A stretch of DNA of 64,000 nt from Gambelia wislizenii. Its lineage: Eukaryota > Chordata > Lepidosauria > Squamata > Crotaphytidae. Location: assembly GCA_030847615.1 (NCBI GenBank), contig JAUMIR010000005.1, forward strand, positions 218,286,645-218,350,644, written 5' to 3'. The translations under genes and the position numbers were made by a program. This document shows, piece after piece, positions 9,782-21,810 of the stretch (the stretch's first letter is position 1; each line of letters starts with the position of its first letter). The notes beneath the pieces are model-generated. The model had not been told where the DNA came from and searched no databases. It saw only the letters and a program-made list of their open reading frames with translations.

Positions 9782-10120
9782 TTTTCTATGTTGTATGTTC
9801 TATATTGAGTCCCACTTTTTGGGAAAAGGTAGAATATAGATAAAGATGATAAAGATGTTGTTGTTGTTGTTGACATCTTCATCTTTGGTTGCATAATCAC
9901 TGCTCTGTTATATCAGAATCTGGGAAAATTTCTTCCAGATGTTGTAAATAGATTAGATTGATAGTTTAGACTGATAGTTTAGCTTTATAATACCATTTCA
10001 TTTTTAATCTGTTTTCTGCTGCTGTCCATTTCTTCGACCTTGCAGTAGCTTCACAGTACCTTGTCCTGGTCACCGAATAAAAGATCCTGGGTCCTGCTAC
10101 GATTTTTCACTGGATGTTCA

Positions 10121-10384
10121 GGAACTCTGACATTTGTCATGGTCCTTGTTGAGCTGACCAACAAACAACCTAGTATGGGGTTTGTTATTGGTTTCTGCAC
10201 CATATTTAATAGGTTTTGGCACCTTTACTCTGGCCCCCTCAGCAAAAGACCATTAGAATTGAGAAATCCCACCAGTAGCAGTGCTACTATCTGCATACCA
10301 TTAGGCAGAAATTAAAAAACAAATTCCATATTAGATTGGTTGTTGTTGAAGTCAACAAGGGTCATGTCAGATGTCAGAGTTTTT
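10121..10384. repeat. Interrupted palindrome (MITE-like)
   Basis: The left arm, from about 10121 with AACTCTGACATTTGTCATGG and CCTTGTTGA, is inverted as TCAACAAGGGTCATGTCAGA with TGTCAGAGTT, ending near 10382. Arms are about 80 bp with perhaps 75-80% pairing by eye. The centre is about 100 bp of unpaired sequence. Confidence 0.55.
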
Positions 10385-10610
10385 GGACACCAGGAGCACA
10401 CAATCACACCATCATGGGAAGATAGTGCCAATGGGTGGGCATGGGACTGATAGCCAAAGGACCTAGGGCCGAATAGAAAGTAGGCCACAAGCATTGCAGT
10501 ATGGTTTGGGACAACAAGCAGGGTTTGGCCTTGAGGCCTGGTTCTTTGAGGTTGCAAACTGACATTCCTTTCCCTGGGAACTGAAGGGAGTACAGCTACT
10601 GTAGATAACA

Positions 10611-10940
10611 GGCTTTTTCAAATAGTTGGAAAAACCCACAAGGAGGTCAGGGGAAGAACGGGGCTGTCGCGCTTACACAGTTCCATTTCAGATGATGCAG
10701 TCCTCCTCCTTCCTCCTTCCAACCTCCTCCTGACCTTCCCCCATGCTGTTCGCGCCACTTTTTATTCACGGAGGTTTTCCGTCAGTAAAGAGTGGCATGA
10801 GCAGCACAGGGGAAGGTCAGGAGGAGGTCAGGAGGAGGACGAAGGAGGACTGCATCGTCTGAAATGGGGCTGTGTAAGCGTGACAGCCCCATTCTTCTCC
10901 CGACTTCCTCATAGGTTTTTTCAACCATTTGAAAGAGTCC
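10611..10940. mobile_element. Palindromic MITE, about 330 bp
   Basis: Left end GGCTTTTTCAAATAGTTGG and inverted right end GGACTCTTTCAAATGGTTG form the termini. Long inverted arms include GGGGCTGTCGCGCTTACACA and TGCAGTCCTCCT. The centre has TTATTCACGGAGGTTTTCCG. Length and plan are the same as 39346-39670 and 55016-55345. No convincing target duplication. Confidence 0.7.
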
Positions 10941-11357
10941 AGCATGTCTCTGAGGGGTAAATAGACAATAAATGAATTCAGTTTTGCTATGCATAAGCAG
11001 AAAAAACATATATGTGATGTAATAAGTGAAGCCTAAGCAGCCAGTCAGGAGTTAGTGACCATGCAGTGTCCATGAACTTAGGCTATGATGGTATGTAGAC
11101 TATAGTCTTCCAATCACCATTTGCTCTGATGTCATAAGTGTAATTCTAAACCGTATAAGAATGCTGAGCTCACCAGCAGTGGTGGGGACACATGATTTGC
11201 TATCAAGGCACATGTACTCAATCTTTCAAGATTCAATAAAGTGCCAAAAAGAATCTCTCTCTCAGCATGTGAACTGGGATCCTAGCAAGGTTGGCACAAA
11301 TCCTCAGTCTGAGGGGCCTGTCTGGGGTTTAAGGTGACAGTACCTCACTCATTCCTA

Positions 11358-11934
11358 GGAGGTTATCAGACAGGAACACAAAAAGTGTCCCACAATCTCC
11401 AGACCTGTCCCTGTCCCAACACAATAGCCCTCCCCATCAGACTTACCTTATCTTCTGTCCAAAGGCAGCCTAGGAATGAGCAGAGCTCTAATGGAGCTCC
11501 ATTCACTTCCTTGACTGAAATCCCGCTCATTCTCGTGAGAAGATGCAAACATGGGGAATTCAAAAAGAAATAGAAAAATACACACACAAAAGTTAACAAA
11601 AGCACATACACTAAAAAAAATAACAAGTAACCCGGGGATGGTAGAAAAAAGAGGGTAGCCTACCTGGTTCTCTTAATCCCACCCAGAGGTGTTCTGGCAG
11701 GACTGCCCATTGATGCTGGAATCATGAGTAAAAAATGGTACGAGGTTTCAGACGCCGGCAATGCCAGCACCAAAACAGGACAGGCAATCAATTGACGGCT
11801 CTGTCCTGTCAATAAAAAGAAATGCCAGAATAACAACAGTGGAATGCAAAAGGATGATGTTGTGTGATAACGGTGTCCTTCTGAGTTCTGTTGGTGTTGT
11901 TATAGCGCCACATTAGCCGCAGCTGATGATCTCC
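11358..11934. mobile_element. Non-autonomous DNA transposon, 577 bp, CTA duplication
   Basis: Termini GGAGGTTATCAGAC and (inverted) GGAGATCATCAGCTG are flanked by CTA on both sides (11355-11357 and 11935-11937). Internal words such as CTCATTCTCGTGAGAAGATG and ACAAGTAACCCGGGGATGG recur in the elements at 14926 and 17031. No open frame that looks like a transposase. A 3-bp duplication of this sort fits PIF/Harbinger, which is an inference. Confidence 0.75.
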
Positions 11935-11975
11935 CTAGATTCTTGGCTAGAATACAATTCACGGATAGTCTAGAA

Positions 11976-12383
11976 CAGTGGCTCTTAATCTTTTCTTTAC
12001 CAGGGACACCCTTTAAATATCTTTTGTTGCTGTAGACCCTCAAGACTTAACTCAAAATTTAAAAACCCAATAATTATAACAATAACAATAATAGCTGAAA
12101 ATAATACAATTATGCCATCCATTAAACCTTTCCTAAGAGGCACTGGAGGGGGAGGGAAGACTTTTCTTCCTCTTCTTTCTCAAAGTTTGTGGCTGGAGTG
12201 GATTGAATGGCAATGTGCAGATCAAGCCAGTCAGCTAGCCAGCCAGCCTTGCTTTGACTCCTGTCACATGGCCACTCCACTGCAGGGAGGAGGTGGGCCA
12301 AGCAGCCTTCAAGCCTTCATGGACCACCTATGAGGACATCATGGATCCCTGGGGGTCCCCAGACCACAGGTTAAGAACCACTG
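11976..12383. mobile_element. hAT-type non-autonomous element with perfect 8-bp TSD
   Basis: It starts CAGTGGCTCTTAATC and ends GGTTAAGAACCACTG, good inverted ends. GTCTAGAA is repeated exactly outside both ends (11968-11975 and 12384-12391). CAGTGG ends with 8-bp duplications are characteristic of hAT transposons. The 408-bp interior is GGGTCCCC-rich at the right and AT-rich at the left, with no transposase. Confidence 0.85.
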
Positions 12384-12490
12384 GTCTAGAACTCCAGTCA
12401 GTAATACCTGGTAGACTGTGAAACCAGTCATGATGTCAATTAACAATAATAACAAGAAGAACAACAGATCTACCAATGAAAGCGAAATGC

Positions 12491-13135
12491 AAAAAGATTT
12501 TCAAATAGGCCCTTATAACCCATTCCTGTTCCACTACCCTCCCACCCACCCACCCCACTCCCTTCCCTGTTCCACTTTAAGACAACGTTTTTGATCATAT
12601 ACCCTGATCCTGAAACAGGAACGTCCTCCCCCTCCCCTCTGCTGGCTGGGAGTGAATACAGCTGTTGCAAAGCTACATTCATGTCCCGTAAAAGAAATCC
12701 CGCCCGTTCTCATGACAGAATTATGCGCAGGAAATTTTTTAAAAAGTAAACCAAATGTCAAAAAATTAAACCAAGCCCCCAAACACCTTGAAAATTTAAC
12801 AAGTAACCTGGGAGGGGGGGGGCGGGGAAGACTGTCACTTACTTCCTTGTCCCGATCGCACCCAGAAGTATTCAGGAGTTACCTCCCCTGGCGGCTGGCA
12901 TCACGCCAGCATAACGGCAGAGGAATGAGGCACCTTTCAGATCATCCATGATTCTGTGACAGAAATGGAACGTATGGTCTATTCACGATGTTTCCCTGTG
13001 ATTAAAATATCACTGGGTCAGCACAAGAGCAGCACGGAAGCAGCACGAAAGGGGGCGACATTGTCTGAAAGGGAAGTCTTTCAGCGACCCTGTTCCATGC
13101 CAGAAACGGACTTTATAGTCTGTCTGATAATCTCC
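12491..13135. mobile_element. Non-autonomous DNA transposon related to 11358-11934
   Basis: The right end GTCTGATAATCTCC is clear. The left end AAAGATTTTCAAATAGGC is a decayed version of the same terminus. Shared interior words include GAAATCCCGCCCGTTCTC and AACAAGTAACCTGGG. Limits at the left are approximate. Confidence 0.6.
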
Positions 13136-13139
13136 AATG

Positions 13140-14100
13140 AAACATGAAGACAGGAGTTTGGTTATAGGTTCTTGGCTGGAAGGAAGGACTCCTTGAGAGT
13201 AGAGACTTCTATTTGGGAGTGTGGAGAAATGTTATGTGAAGAACTGTCAGTTCGTGTTGTGTGTTGTTATCACATTGCAAGGCTGTGTGGTGATATCTGC
13301 GTGGTGACAGATTCAGAAAGGAGAGAAAGGAAAGAAAGAGATAGAGATGATAACTTTTTATATTTATAGACAGTGCACGGATTAGATAAATTCATGTCCA
13401 TTGGTCGAAGAAGCATAAAAAAAACCTGCCTATCTAATCTGACAGTTGATGGGAGAGTTCATTTGAAGAATTAGAATGGAGTGGGTTGTATATAGATGTG
13501 TTGGGCAAGGCTAGATGAAAAGCTGTGAGGGCAAGCATTAGTGTGATAATTAAAATCTACTGTGAGCTCCAAATAAATCTGAATTCGGCTGGAGTGAATT
13601 TGAGGAATTTGGTTGAGATAAAAAAATCTTTAAGAGGCTAGTAACAGCTATCTTAAAGCTGTTAGAAACTGTCACTATTTCTTTAAAAAAGTACTTAAAT
13701 GGTTAACAATATTTCCTCCAGTAAAATATAATCCATTTAATGAATACTTGTGCTTAACAGTTCAGACTGACTCAGACAATTGTGTTTTATCACATGGCTA
13801 TGTTTAGAGTGCCAGGCTATCAGCAAACTTTAAAAATTAGTGGCAGCAGGAATGAATTAAGGAGAGAGAATTCCACAGACTTGGCAGAAGTGGGAATGAT
13901 GATGATGTAGTATCTCTAAAGGTGGAACTGAGGGAATAAATGTACAGGTAGATGTTTTTCTGGACATTACTTCTTTCACAGAAAAATGTAGTACCTGAGG
14001 CAGAAACAACATGGAAAGAATAGGGATAGGTTCCAACACCATGAAAAAGGAGAGCAGTTCAACATGTTTCAGCAAACTTTTGATTCAAAACCAAAATTAT
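13140..14100. other. Non-genic sequence, nothing recognised
   Basis: A purine-rich patch (GAAAGGAGAGAAAGG) lies near 13315-13345. No gene or known repeat seen. Confidence 0.4.
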
Positions 14101-14103
14101 GTA

Positions 14104-14329
14104 CAGTTGGCCCTCTATATCCACGGATTTAGCATCCATGGATTCCACCAGCCACGGCTTGAAAATATTTCTTAAAAATTCCAAGAAGCAAACCCTGATT
14201 TTGCCATTTTATAGAAGGGGCACCATTTTACTTTGCCATTGTATATACTGCAACATGAGCATCCATGGATTTTGCTATCCACAGGGGGTCCTAGAACCAA
14301 ACCCCAGCAGATACCCAGTGTACCCAGTG
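14104..14329. mobile_element. Tigger-type MITE
   Basis: Starts CAGTTGGCCCTCTATATCCA after TA (14102-14103) and ends CCCAGTG before TA (14330-14331). Inner inverted words ATCCATGGATT and CAAACCCTGATTTTGCC match the element at 3722-4511. No coding capacity. Confidence 0.75.
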
Positions 14330-14925
14330 TACATGTGAATTGAAATAATCAGATCAGGTAAACTTTACATACTTTTTTTAAAAAAACACACACACACAAT
14401 TTGAATAATCTAGAGTTCACTTGTGAAGGCTTCTTCCAAAATGTATTCAGGAATTACCTTTTCTTTCATCAGCCTCCACTGGTCTTATGATTTCTATTTC
14501 ATGGAGAAACTTCTAGATGTATGCTTCTTTAACATGCTGGGGGTAGCTGGTGAAGCAGGCTTACCAGCTCCCTCCTTTTCTCTCTGGTTCGCTACTCATA
14601 CATTCATTGCAAGGAATTCCGTAAACTCTGTAAACTACTGTTTTCTTGCCTGTTGTAAGCAGGCACACACAGCTGACTCCCATTCTTTCCTTTTTTAATT
14701 TTTTAAATTAATTTTATAATCATACATTATAATATTCAATCAATACTTATTTAGTAAAACACACAATATTACCATAAACATCACAATTTTTCTATTAACT
14801 AATTTCAAAAGTTAACATAAATTCTTTACTATGATTCTTTTCAGACTCCCATTCTTTCCAAGTTTCAAGCCTTATTGCATTGTTTAGTGCAGACATGCTG
14901 TTGCAACTCAGCATCAAATATCTAA

Positions 14926-15111
14926 GGAGATTATGAGTCAGGAAAATAAAAGGTGTTCCTGTCCCACAATCTCCAATCCCATCCTTGTCCCAGCACAATA
15001 ACCCACCCCATCACACTTACCTTCTCTTCCATCGACAGGCAGCCCATTAGAGCTCCGTTCACTTCCTTGGCTGAAATCCCACCCATTCTCGTGAGAAGAT
15101 GTGAGCGCGGG

Positions 15112-15159
<48 letters not shown>

Positions 15160-15988
15160 TATAAAATTCTCTTGGGTATGTTGCCATTCCCAGTGTGTTG
15201 ATTGGCTGCTCAGGAAACACACACATCCACATCCAACCAATCACCACCAACATGCAAATTCCCACTCCACAACACAATCCACTCAATCTGCATCACTGCC
15301 TTACAAGGGTCCCTCCCTCCTCTCACTCCCTCAGCCACTCATCAGTCAGGCTGCGATGGGATCCAGGCAGTCAACTGAAGGTGGCCATGGGATGCCACTG
15401 CTGCCACTGCAATGGTATCTAGGCAGTCAACCGGTGGTGCCTGCGGCAGAGTAACAGAGCGGGTCACCCTCAGCAATTCTGGGAGAAGTGTGGAATGCTG
15501 AGAAGTGGGAGGAGAAATTTAAATCCACTGGCCTACCTTACAGGGTTGTCATGAGGTCTACTGGACATTTTGGGGGGAGTTTTTTTAATGGCATATAGTA
15601 TGCCAGGTCCAGCTAGTAAAAAGTAAAATAACAAGAAAAAGGTTTTTTTAAAAGCACATAAACACACTAAAAAAATAACAAGTAACCTGGGGAGGTTCAG
15701 AAAAAGAGGGTAGCCTACCTTGTTTTTGTGATCCCACCTGGAAGTGTTCTGGCAGGACTGCCAATTGACGCTGGATTCATGGCAGGACAATGGCGGGAGG
15801 TTTCAGATGCTGGCAATCCTGGCACCAAAACGGGACAGGTGATCTATTGATGGCTTGGCCCATCAGTAAAAAGAAATGCCAGAATAATAACAGCGGAATG
15901 GAAAAGGCTGACATTGTGTGAAATTTGCATCCTTTTGCTTTCTGATGTCATTATTCTGGTGCCACATTAACTGCATCAGATAATCTCC
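14926..15988. mobile_element. Non-autonomous DNA transposon expanded by internal sequence
   Basis: Termini GGAGATTATGAGTCAGG and (inverted) GGAGATTATCTGATGC resemble 11358-11934. Flanks are TAA and TAT, so the 3-bp duplication is imperfect. The interior matches that family at both ends, but about 480 bp from about 15113 to 15600 is extra. That extra block begins with the (AT)n tract and includes a CCCTCCCTCCTCTCACTCCC segment. Confidence 0.65.
15114..15165. repeat. (AT)n microsatellite
   Basis: About 20 TA units with one AAA interruption near the right end, located inside the DNA transposon above. Confidence 0.95.
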
Positions 15989-15989
15989 T

Positions 15990-17027
15990 ATGTTTCTCCA
16001 GCCCTCAGTGTCCTGTGTTTCACCATCCTCCCAATGATGCTGTTGCTACAAATTAGAAGATGAGGGAAATCAGGGAGTGGGGCAGTGGTTTCAATATCAA
16101 TATGTTCCCATTTGCCTTATTAACGCAATTGCTGCAAGAAAGGAGGCTTGTATGATAATGTCCTATGACTGTTATGTAAAGAGATATACACAGGAAGGAA
16201 GGAAGGAAGGAAGGAAGGAAGGATTTAATGAGAAGCTGTGGATTCTACATAGCTATATAACCAGCAATTTAAACATGCACGCACATACACACACACATTT
16301 GCCCTTTAAAAAGCATAAATTAATTATTTCTAACCCCAAGTGTCTTAAATCATAATTTGTTCCACAAATGATAGTCTAATTCCTAATTAAGATATGCTAA
16401 TGAGACTGACCATATACCATCCCAAACCATGAAGTCCGATAAGAAGCTTACTTGCTGTTTCCTAGTTATCTTATTCCTCCATTCCTAAGATATGTATTGC
16501 AATCCTTTCTCCTCTACCCACCCAGTATTCAACAGCACTGCTATGTGCTCACCAATAATGAATTTATCATGATGATTTCATATCTCTGTAGTTATCAGAT
16601 TAAATAGCTCCCAAGATATCCTTCCAAGTAAAAACTACTTTACTTACTTAAAGGTACAGTATATGGTCCTCTCTCCTTCCAATGGAGTTTGCAAAAGATG
16701 GGAAGCATGCCATTTTCCACAATTTATTCTCTCCATGCTTAAATTTACAAATCTTGGGTGTCCTTTTGTCCCTATTTCCATGGAAAGCAACACTCTGAAA
16801 TCTAAACTCTATGAACACAAAAGATTTGGAGAGGGCAACACAAAGTATGACCACAGATGCTACTCTCTTGGAAAATCTGGAACAGGGAAATTTTAGACTG
16901 TGCACTTAATATATAAGGATTTCTTTGCTGTTGCCATAATCAAAGGATGGTCTTTTTAGAAATGCTTGACTGCCTCTGTGTTCCACCCATGTCAAGTTCT
17001 CTTTAATAAAGAAAGACTTGGGACTTT
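15990..17027. other. Non-genic sequence with a (GGAA)n tract
   Basis: A GGAA repeat lies at about 16195-16222 and a short CA-rich stretch at about 16283-16298. No gene recognised. Confidence 0.5.
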
Positions 17028-17030
17028 ATC

Positions 17031-17574
17031 AGACATGTTCCTTTAAACATTCTTTTGCTGGCATAAAATAATCCATTTTTACGCCAGCAAAAGAATACCC
17101 CACCACCACCACCACACTTACCTTCTCTCCTGGCAGAAGGCTTCCCTGGCAATGAAGAGGAAGTGAAGCCCTATTCACTTCCTCCTTTGAAATCCCATGG
17201 GAAATTTAAAAATAAAGCAAAAAATAAAAGTTACATCAAGCACATACACATACTTTAAAAGTCCCAAGTAACCCGGGGAGGGTCATAAAAAGTATGTTAC
17301 CTACCTGGATGTCACAATCTCACCTGGAAGTGTTCTGGCCGGTCTGGCCATTCATGAGGTAAGGACGTGAAAAAAAGATGTGAGGTTACATATGCTGGCT
17401 ATGCCGGCAAAAAACCCGGCAGAACTGATCTATTGATGGCTTGGGTCGTCAATAAAATAGATCAGCTTAAGGACAAGACATAAACATGAAAGGGCAACAT
17501 TGTCTGGTATGTGCACCATTTTGCATTTATGTGGCATTGTTGTGACACCGTATTTAGTGCGTCTGATAGGGTGC
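17031..17574. mobile_element. Non-autonomous DNA transposon, 544 bp
   Basis: Termini GGACTTTATCAGAC and (inverted) GCACCCTATCAGAC, flanked by TTG and TTA. A subterminal hairpin ATTCTTTTGCTGGC/GCCAGCAAAAGAAT (about 17050-17095) also occurs near the right end of 37085-37627. Interior words AAGTAACCCGGGGAGGGTC and GGAAGTGTTCTGGC link it to 11358 and 14926. Confidence 0.75.
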
Positions 17575-17628
17575 TTAGACTGATGAACCAGTGAGAAAGG
17601 GGAGAAGACGCACCAGAAAGAGAAGATG

Positions 17629-17849
17629 GCGGCATCTGCATTGGAGAATAATTCAGTTTGATACTGCTTTAAATGCCATGGCTCAATGCTACAGAATTCT
17701 GGGATTTGTTGTTTTGTGAAATAGTTTGCCTTCTTTGTCAGAGAGCTCTGGTGCCACAACAAACTACAAATCCTAGGATTCGATAGCACTGAGCCATGGA
17801 AGTTAGCATGGTGTCAAACTGCATTATTTCTGCAGTGCAGATGCAGCCA
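17629..17849. mobile_element. Palindromic MITE (GGCTGCATCTGCACTGCAG type)
   Basis: The arms GGCGGCATCTGCATTGGAG and CTGCAGTGCAGATGCAGCC are inverted. The pairing continues through CAGTTTGATACTGCTTTAAA and ATGCCATGGCTCAATGCTA. The centre holds GTTGTTTTGTGAAATAG and GAGCTCTGGTGCC. Other members lie at 49190, 51643, 57391 and 58674. Confidence 0.75.
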
Positions 17850-18303
17850 ATGTCAACTTTGTCAGTAGTGGAACCCTATTGGCAAAAGAACCATCAAAGT
17901 CTGCAGAACATTTTTATTGAGAGCTCTATAATTTAACTCATAAATCTCTAGGATCAACATGTAAAAGAGGGATGGGTGAGCACAGGGCTGCTGAGAAGTT
18001 TTTCCTCTGAAGAAAATGATCTTCCCATGACCACAGTGTCATTTTCACATCAAAGACCCTTGGAGCAAGCCCTTGGAAGAAAATGACTTCTGCCTACCGG
18101 TTAATTATTAAATGCAGGTTTTTTTCTATTAAGAGTATGGGAATCCTAGCAAAAAATAAAAATTATATTTTAAAAAAATTAAAAGAGGGACAATTGCTGT
18201 GCTACTTTTCTCTGCCACTACTTTTGATTCTAGAGAACAGAACAGAACTTTTCACCTTTCAGAGGGAGGAATAACTTCTCACCAACATCTTGCTTTAGTA
18301 AGA

Positions 18304-18945
18304 GGGTTGTCTAGATGGTGAAAAAAATCCTCATGGAATTTGTGGGGAATTTTATCTGAGATCCCATGCTGAATCATGGTACAGTATTTGGAAGAAGAGG
18401 GGCCAAACCCCGCAAAACTACTCGTTTCAAAAGTTTAGGAGTTTTCCCAAAAATTTTTAAAACTGTGGGGGAAATGCACACTCCTGCTCATTAGGACAAC
18501 CGAATCACACCGCAGCACATTCCTGGAGTGGATAGCTGATTGGTCAGACATGCACAGGGGGGTGGAACTTGCTAACAAGGCAGTACCCGGAACCGTCATG
18601 TTGGATTTTTGCCATAGTGATCATGCACTGAGGTGATGAAACAGCCTTTCTCCCCTCCTCCCCTTTTTTTGTTCATTTAAGCACAAAATCGTTCTTCCGC
18701 ATCTTGGATTTAGTTTTTTTGTTTTTAAAAATATAATGTTTGTTGGCAGCAACTTGGGGAGAATAAAACTGTGAGCAATTCACTCGTGCCTGCCATCTTG
18801 AGTCACTGGTATGTCTGTTCAAACAGCAAACACTTAGCACATCAGCAATCTTGGAAAAAAAACCATGGAGACAAATGAAAGCTGCTTCGAATTGGTGTTA
18901 CTGTGCACCAATCCACATTTTATCCCCTCATATAGATGGGCCAAG
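18304..18945. repeat. Dispersed DNA-transposon-like repeat, family with GTTGTCTA ends
   Basis: Left GGGTTGTCTAGATGGTGAAA, with inverted right end CTTGGCCCATCTATATGAGG. Interior shared with 46442-47060 includes CATGTTGGATTTTT and ATTGGTCAGACATG-like words. No open frame of note. Confidence 0.55.
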
Positions 18946-19469
18946 CACTACATCCATGTTGATAAGAAAGCTCTGTATATGTGTCCAGATTTCTAAGATC
19001 TCCTAGCTCCACTTCACCTGCTGCTGCTGCTCAATGTTGGGAGGATGGGGAAGAAGCCAAGTAAGGAGGCTGTAGCCTTCCACAATGCTCCCCTGACTCC
19101 TCCCCCACCACTTGCACACAACATTTGGATAGTGGAAGGGGAAAGCTGTAACCTTGCCACCAGGGTTCTGTTAGTTAGTTCATGATGATACAGCGTTGGA
19201 TTGCCCCCTGCCCTCACCACTTGTGGAGACAGGAAACAGGTGAGTCTGGGTTGTGGGGAGTCTATTTGAGGACTGGGGGGAAATGAGACAGGGGCTTTAG
19301 GAGGATTCTCCTCATTAGGATTTTCAGACTCCCAAAAAGCTTTCTCGTTGTTTTTTTTTTTTAACTGTAAGCATTTGACTATTCTTTCCATCCCTTGTCC
19401 AGAGCCAAATGACCAAGATGGAAAGAATTTGTAAACCAAGCCTATGAGAAATGGTTGGGGGAGAAATGG

Positions 19470-19950
19470 TTGAGTCTGCTGAAGAGAACACTGAACGGTG
19501 ATGTGATAGCCATCTTTAAATATATGAAAGGCTGTCAAGTAGAAGATGGAGCAAGCCTGTTTTCTACTGCTCTAGAGACTCAGAAATAAACCAATGCACT
19601 GAAAATACAAGAAAGGAGATTCCAGCTAAACTTTTAGAAAGAACTTCCCGATGGTAAGAGCTATTGGATTTTAAAACCAACTATCTCAGGTGACAGACTC
19701 TTTTTCATTGGAGATTTCTAAACAGAGGCTAGATGTTTCTTGGTCAGGGAGGCTTTAGCTTTGGATTCCTGCATAGGTATCTAGTACCCTCTGGCACAAC
19801 ACTCTTTCAACAAGCAACCTCAGGCTGCAGCTTTACAACTGGGAAGGCAATAACTGTGCCTTTGCCCAAACTGGATGGTGCCTGGACAGGCAGGGGGATG
19901 GGCCAGGTGGCCCTTGAGGTCCTTTCCAGCTCTATCATTCTATAATAGCT
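19470..19950 (+). mobile_element. Decayed CR1 LINE 3' end
   Basis: GGTGATGTGATAGCCATCTT, AATATATGAAAGGCTGTCAA and GAAGATGGAGCAAGCCTGTT follow the CR1 C-terminal order. GGGATGGGCCAGGTGGCCCT and TCCTTTCCAGCTCTATCATT form the 3' end. About 110 bp at 19770-19880 does not match the family. Frameshifts and stops break the reading frame, so it is older than the copy at 53884. Confidence 0.8.
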
Positions 19951-19954
19951 GGCC

Positions 19955-21808
19955 TTTGACAGCCTGTTCTTGACAGCCTTGCTGGTAATTGCTGTTTTCT
20001 TCTGATAGTGGTAGCATGGCTATGTATTTGACCTTGGAAATGGCATGGCTTCCCTGAAAAGTCTGGCAGTTGCAGATACATAGTTATCCACACATTTTGG
20101 GTCTGATGTGTGGTCAATTTGTCCAGATCACTTGGCAGGAGACCTCTCCCTGCAGGGAAGTCTCATTATCAAGGGGTATCAGTTAATGGAGAACCAGGAC
20201 ATGAATCAGAAGGAAACTTACCTGAGTTCAACTTCTGCTTGAGGTAGGTATGGAAAGAATATTCATAATTACTTCTTTTCAGGGTCAAAACAGGTTTCCT
20301 GATAGTCAAGAAAAATAATAGACCAGTGAGAATTTTGCACAATTTTCTTGAGGTATTCAAACATTTCAAAGAGGAATTATTCTGCAAAGAAAAATGCATG
20401 GGTTGGCATTCTGCTAGGGACTTATGTTTAAATGGCTTTACATGTGTGCAAAATTGAATTGAGTAGTTTTGAAACATTCATATTCATCTCCATAGACAAA
20501 CAGATGAACATACCCTCCACCGTTTCACACATGAAAACTGGGACACATGTGGCAGAGTAAATCAGAATGTGGTCAAGAAGGCAAAAGCTATGCATGAGGA
20601 AGAACACACAAGCTAGGAGAAGCTGCAGCAGTTTGATTTACTGGGAAAGGCAAGATTCTTTCCCCTTCTCTCTTCTCCCCATTGTTGAGTGGAGTGACTG
20701 CAAACTACTTAGCTTCCATATAACATCTTAAAAATAAAATTAATACAATTAAAATATAAAATCAGCTTAAAACATATAAGATCTAAAACATACAAGATAG
20801 ACCAAGCTCTGCTGCTTATACATCAATTTAGTTCACATTAAAATGCAGACAAAACAAATTTATTTTCCTTATCTAGCTGAAATCTTTGAGGGCCACTGCC
20901 AATCAAAGTCCAGCAAACTAGATGGACCAATAAATAATTTTGACACCAGATAAGATAATTTCATGCTGTTCTTCTGTGGCAGGCAGCAGCCAAAATGAAC
21001 TCCTGCCCTAGACAGCTGCACCTTCTTATGCCATAGCTACAGTGCAGGAGTGGGGCATTCACAGGGTGCATGTGACCCCCAACCTGCTTTTCAATCCTCC
21101 AAGCTTCCCAGGATATCCACAAAGCACCTAGAACCCTCAACAGGTGATGGTTACCCCCAAAATGACCCCAAAGAGTGCAAACAACTCCAAAACACAGTAG
21201 TTTTGCCTAATTTGGCCTCCACAGCTCTCTGCCCCAAAATAGTCTGGAAATGGAAGTAGAAGTGAAAAGATGCCTCCTCTCCCAGTTTAGCCCTCTGGCC
21301 AGGACATTAGAAAAAAATTGTTCTTGCCCTTTGTGCCTTTGCCCATCCCTACTGTAATGGGTGAAGGAATAAGGAGAAGATATCTAGGAGTGGAGAGTCC
21401 TAAATGTGTCTCAAAAGCAACCTTTCAGTGCTGCCTTCCTTCTCCTATGCAAGTTGCTGGCAGTGACAGCTTCTTCCCACCCTAATGATTCATATACTTG
21501 GAATTGTTGAAAATCTAACAGCACAGAAATAACCCTTGCCTGTTTCTTGTGCTTCCGTTTTCTTGATTAAATGCCAAACTGATTGGATACTGATTTTTTT
21601 TTAATGCCAACCTAGTTATGATATCAGCAGTTCCTAGTGCTTTAATCTGTATCACTCTATTGGTACTGTAGAAAACGTGGTTAAATTTTAAAAAGGGAAG
21701 CACAGCCACCCTCCATCTCATAGCCTATTTCCCATAGGAATTTTTTTTCCCAGTTGGCTTTGTTTTGGGTATTAGAGCCCAGTGGGAGGAAAAAAAATAC
21801 TTGGGGTA
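19955..21808. other. Non-genic sequence
   Basis: Nothing coding seen. An A-rich repeat tail with AAAATTAATACAATTAAAAT lies at about 20730-20800, and CTAGATGGACCAATAAATAA near 20918 resembles the end of a reptile SINE or LINE. Confidence 0.4.
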
Positions 21809-21810
21809 TA

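Noticed and set aside
12652..12951. 99-codon open frame
   Set aside because: It lies wholly inside a non-autonomous DNA transposon and reads through a G run; no family resemblance.
15059..15286. Protein with Ile-Tyr repeats
   Set aside because: Product of the (AT)n microsatellite in several frames.
19014..19538. 174-codon antisense open frame
   Set aside because: No recognisable domain, begins inside a CR1 remnant and crosses low-complexity sequence.
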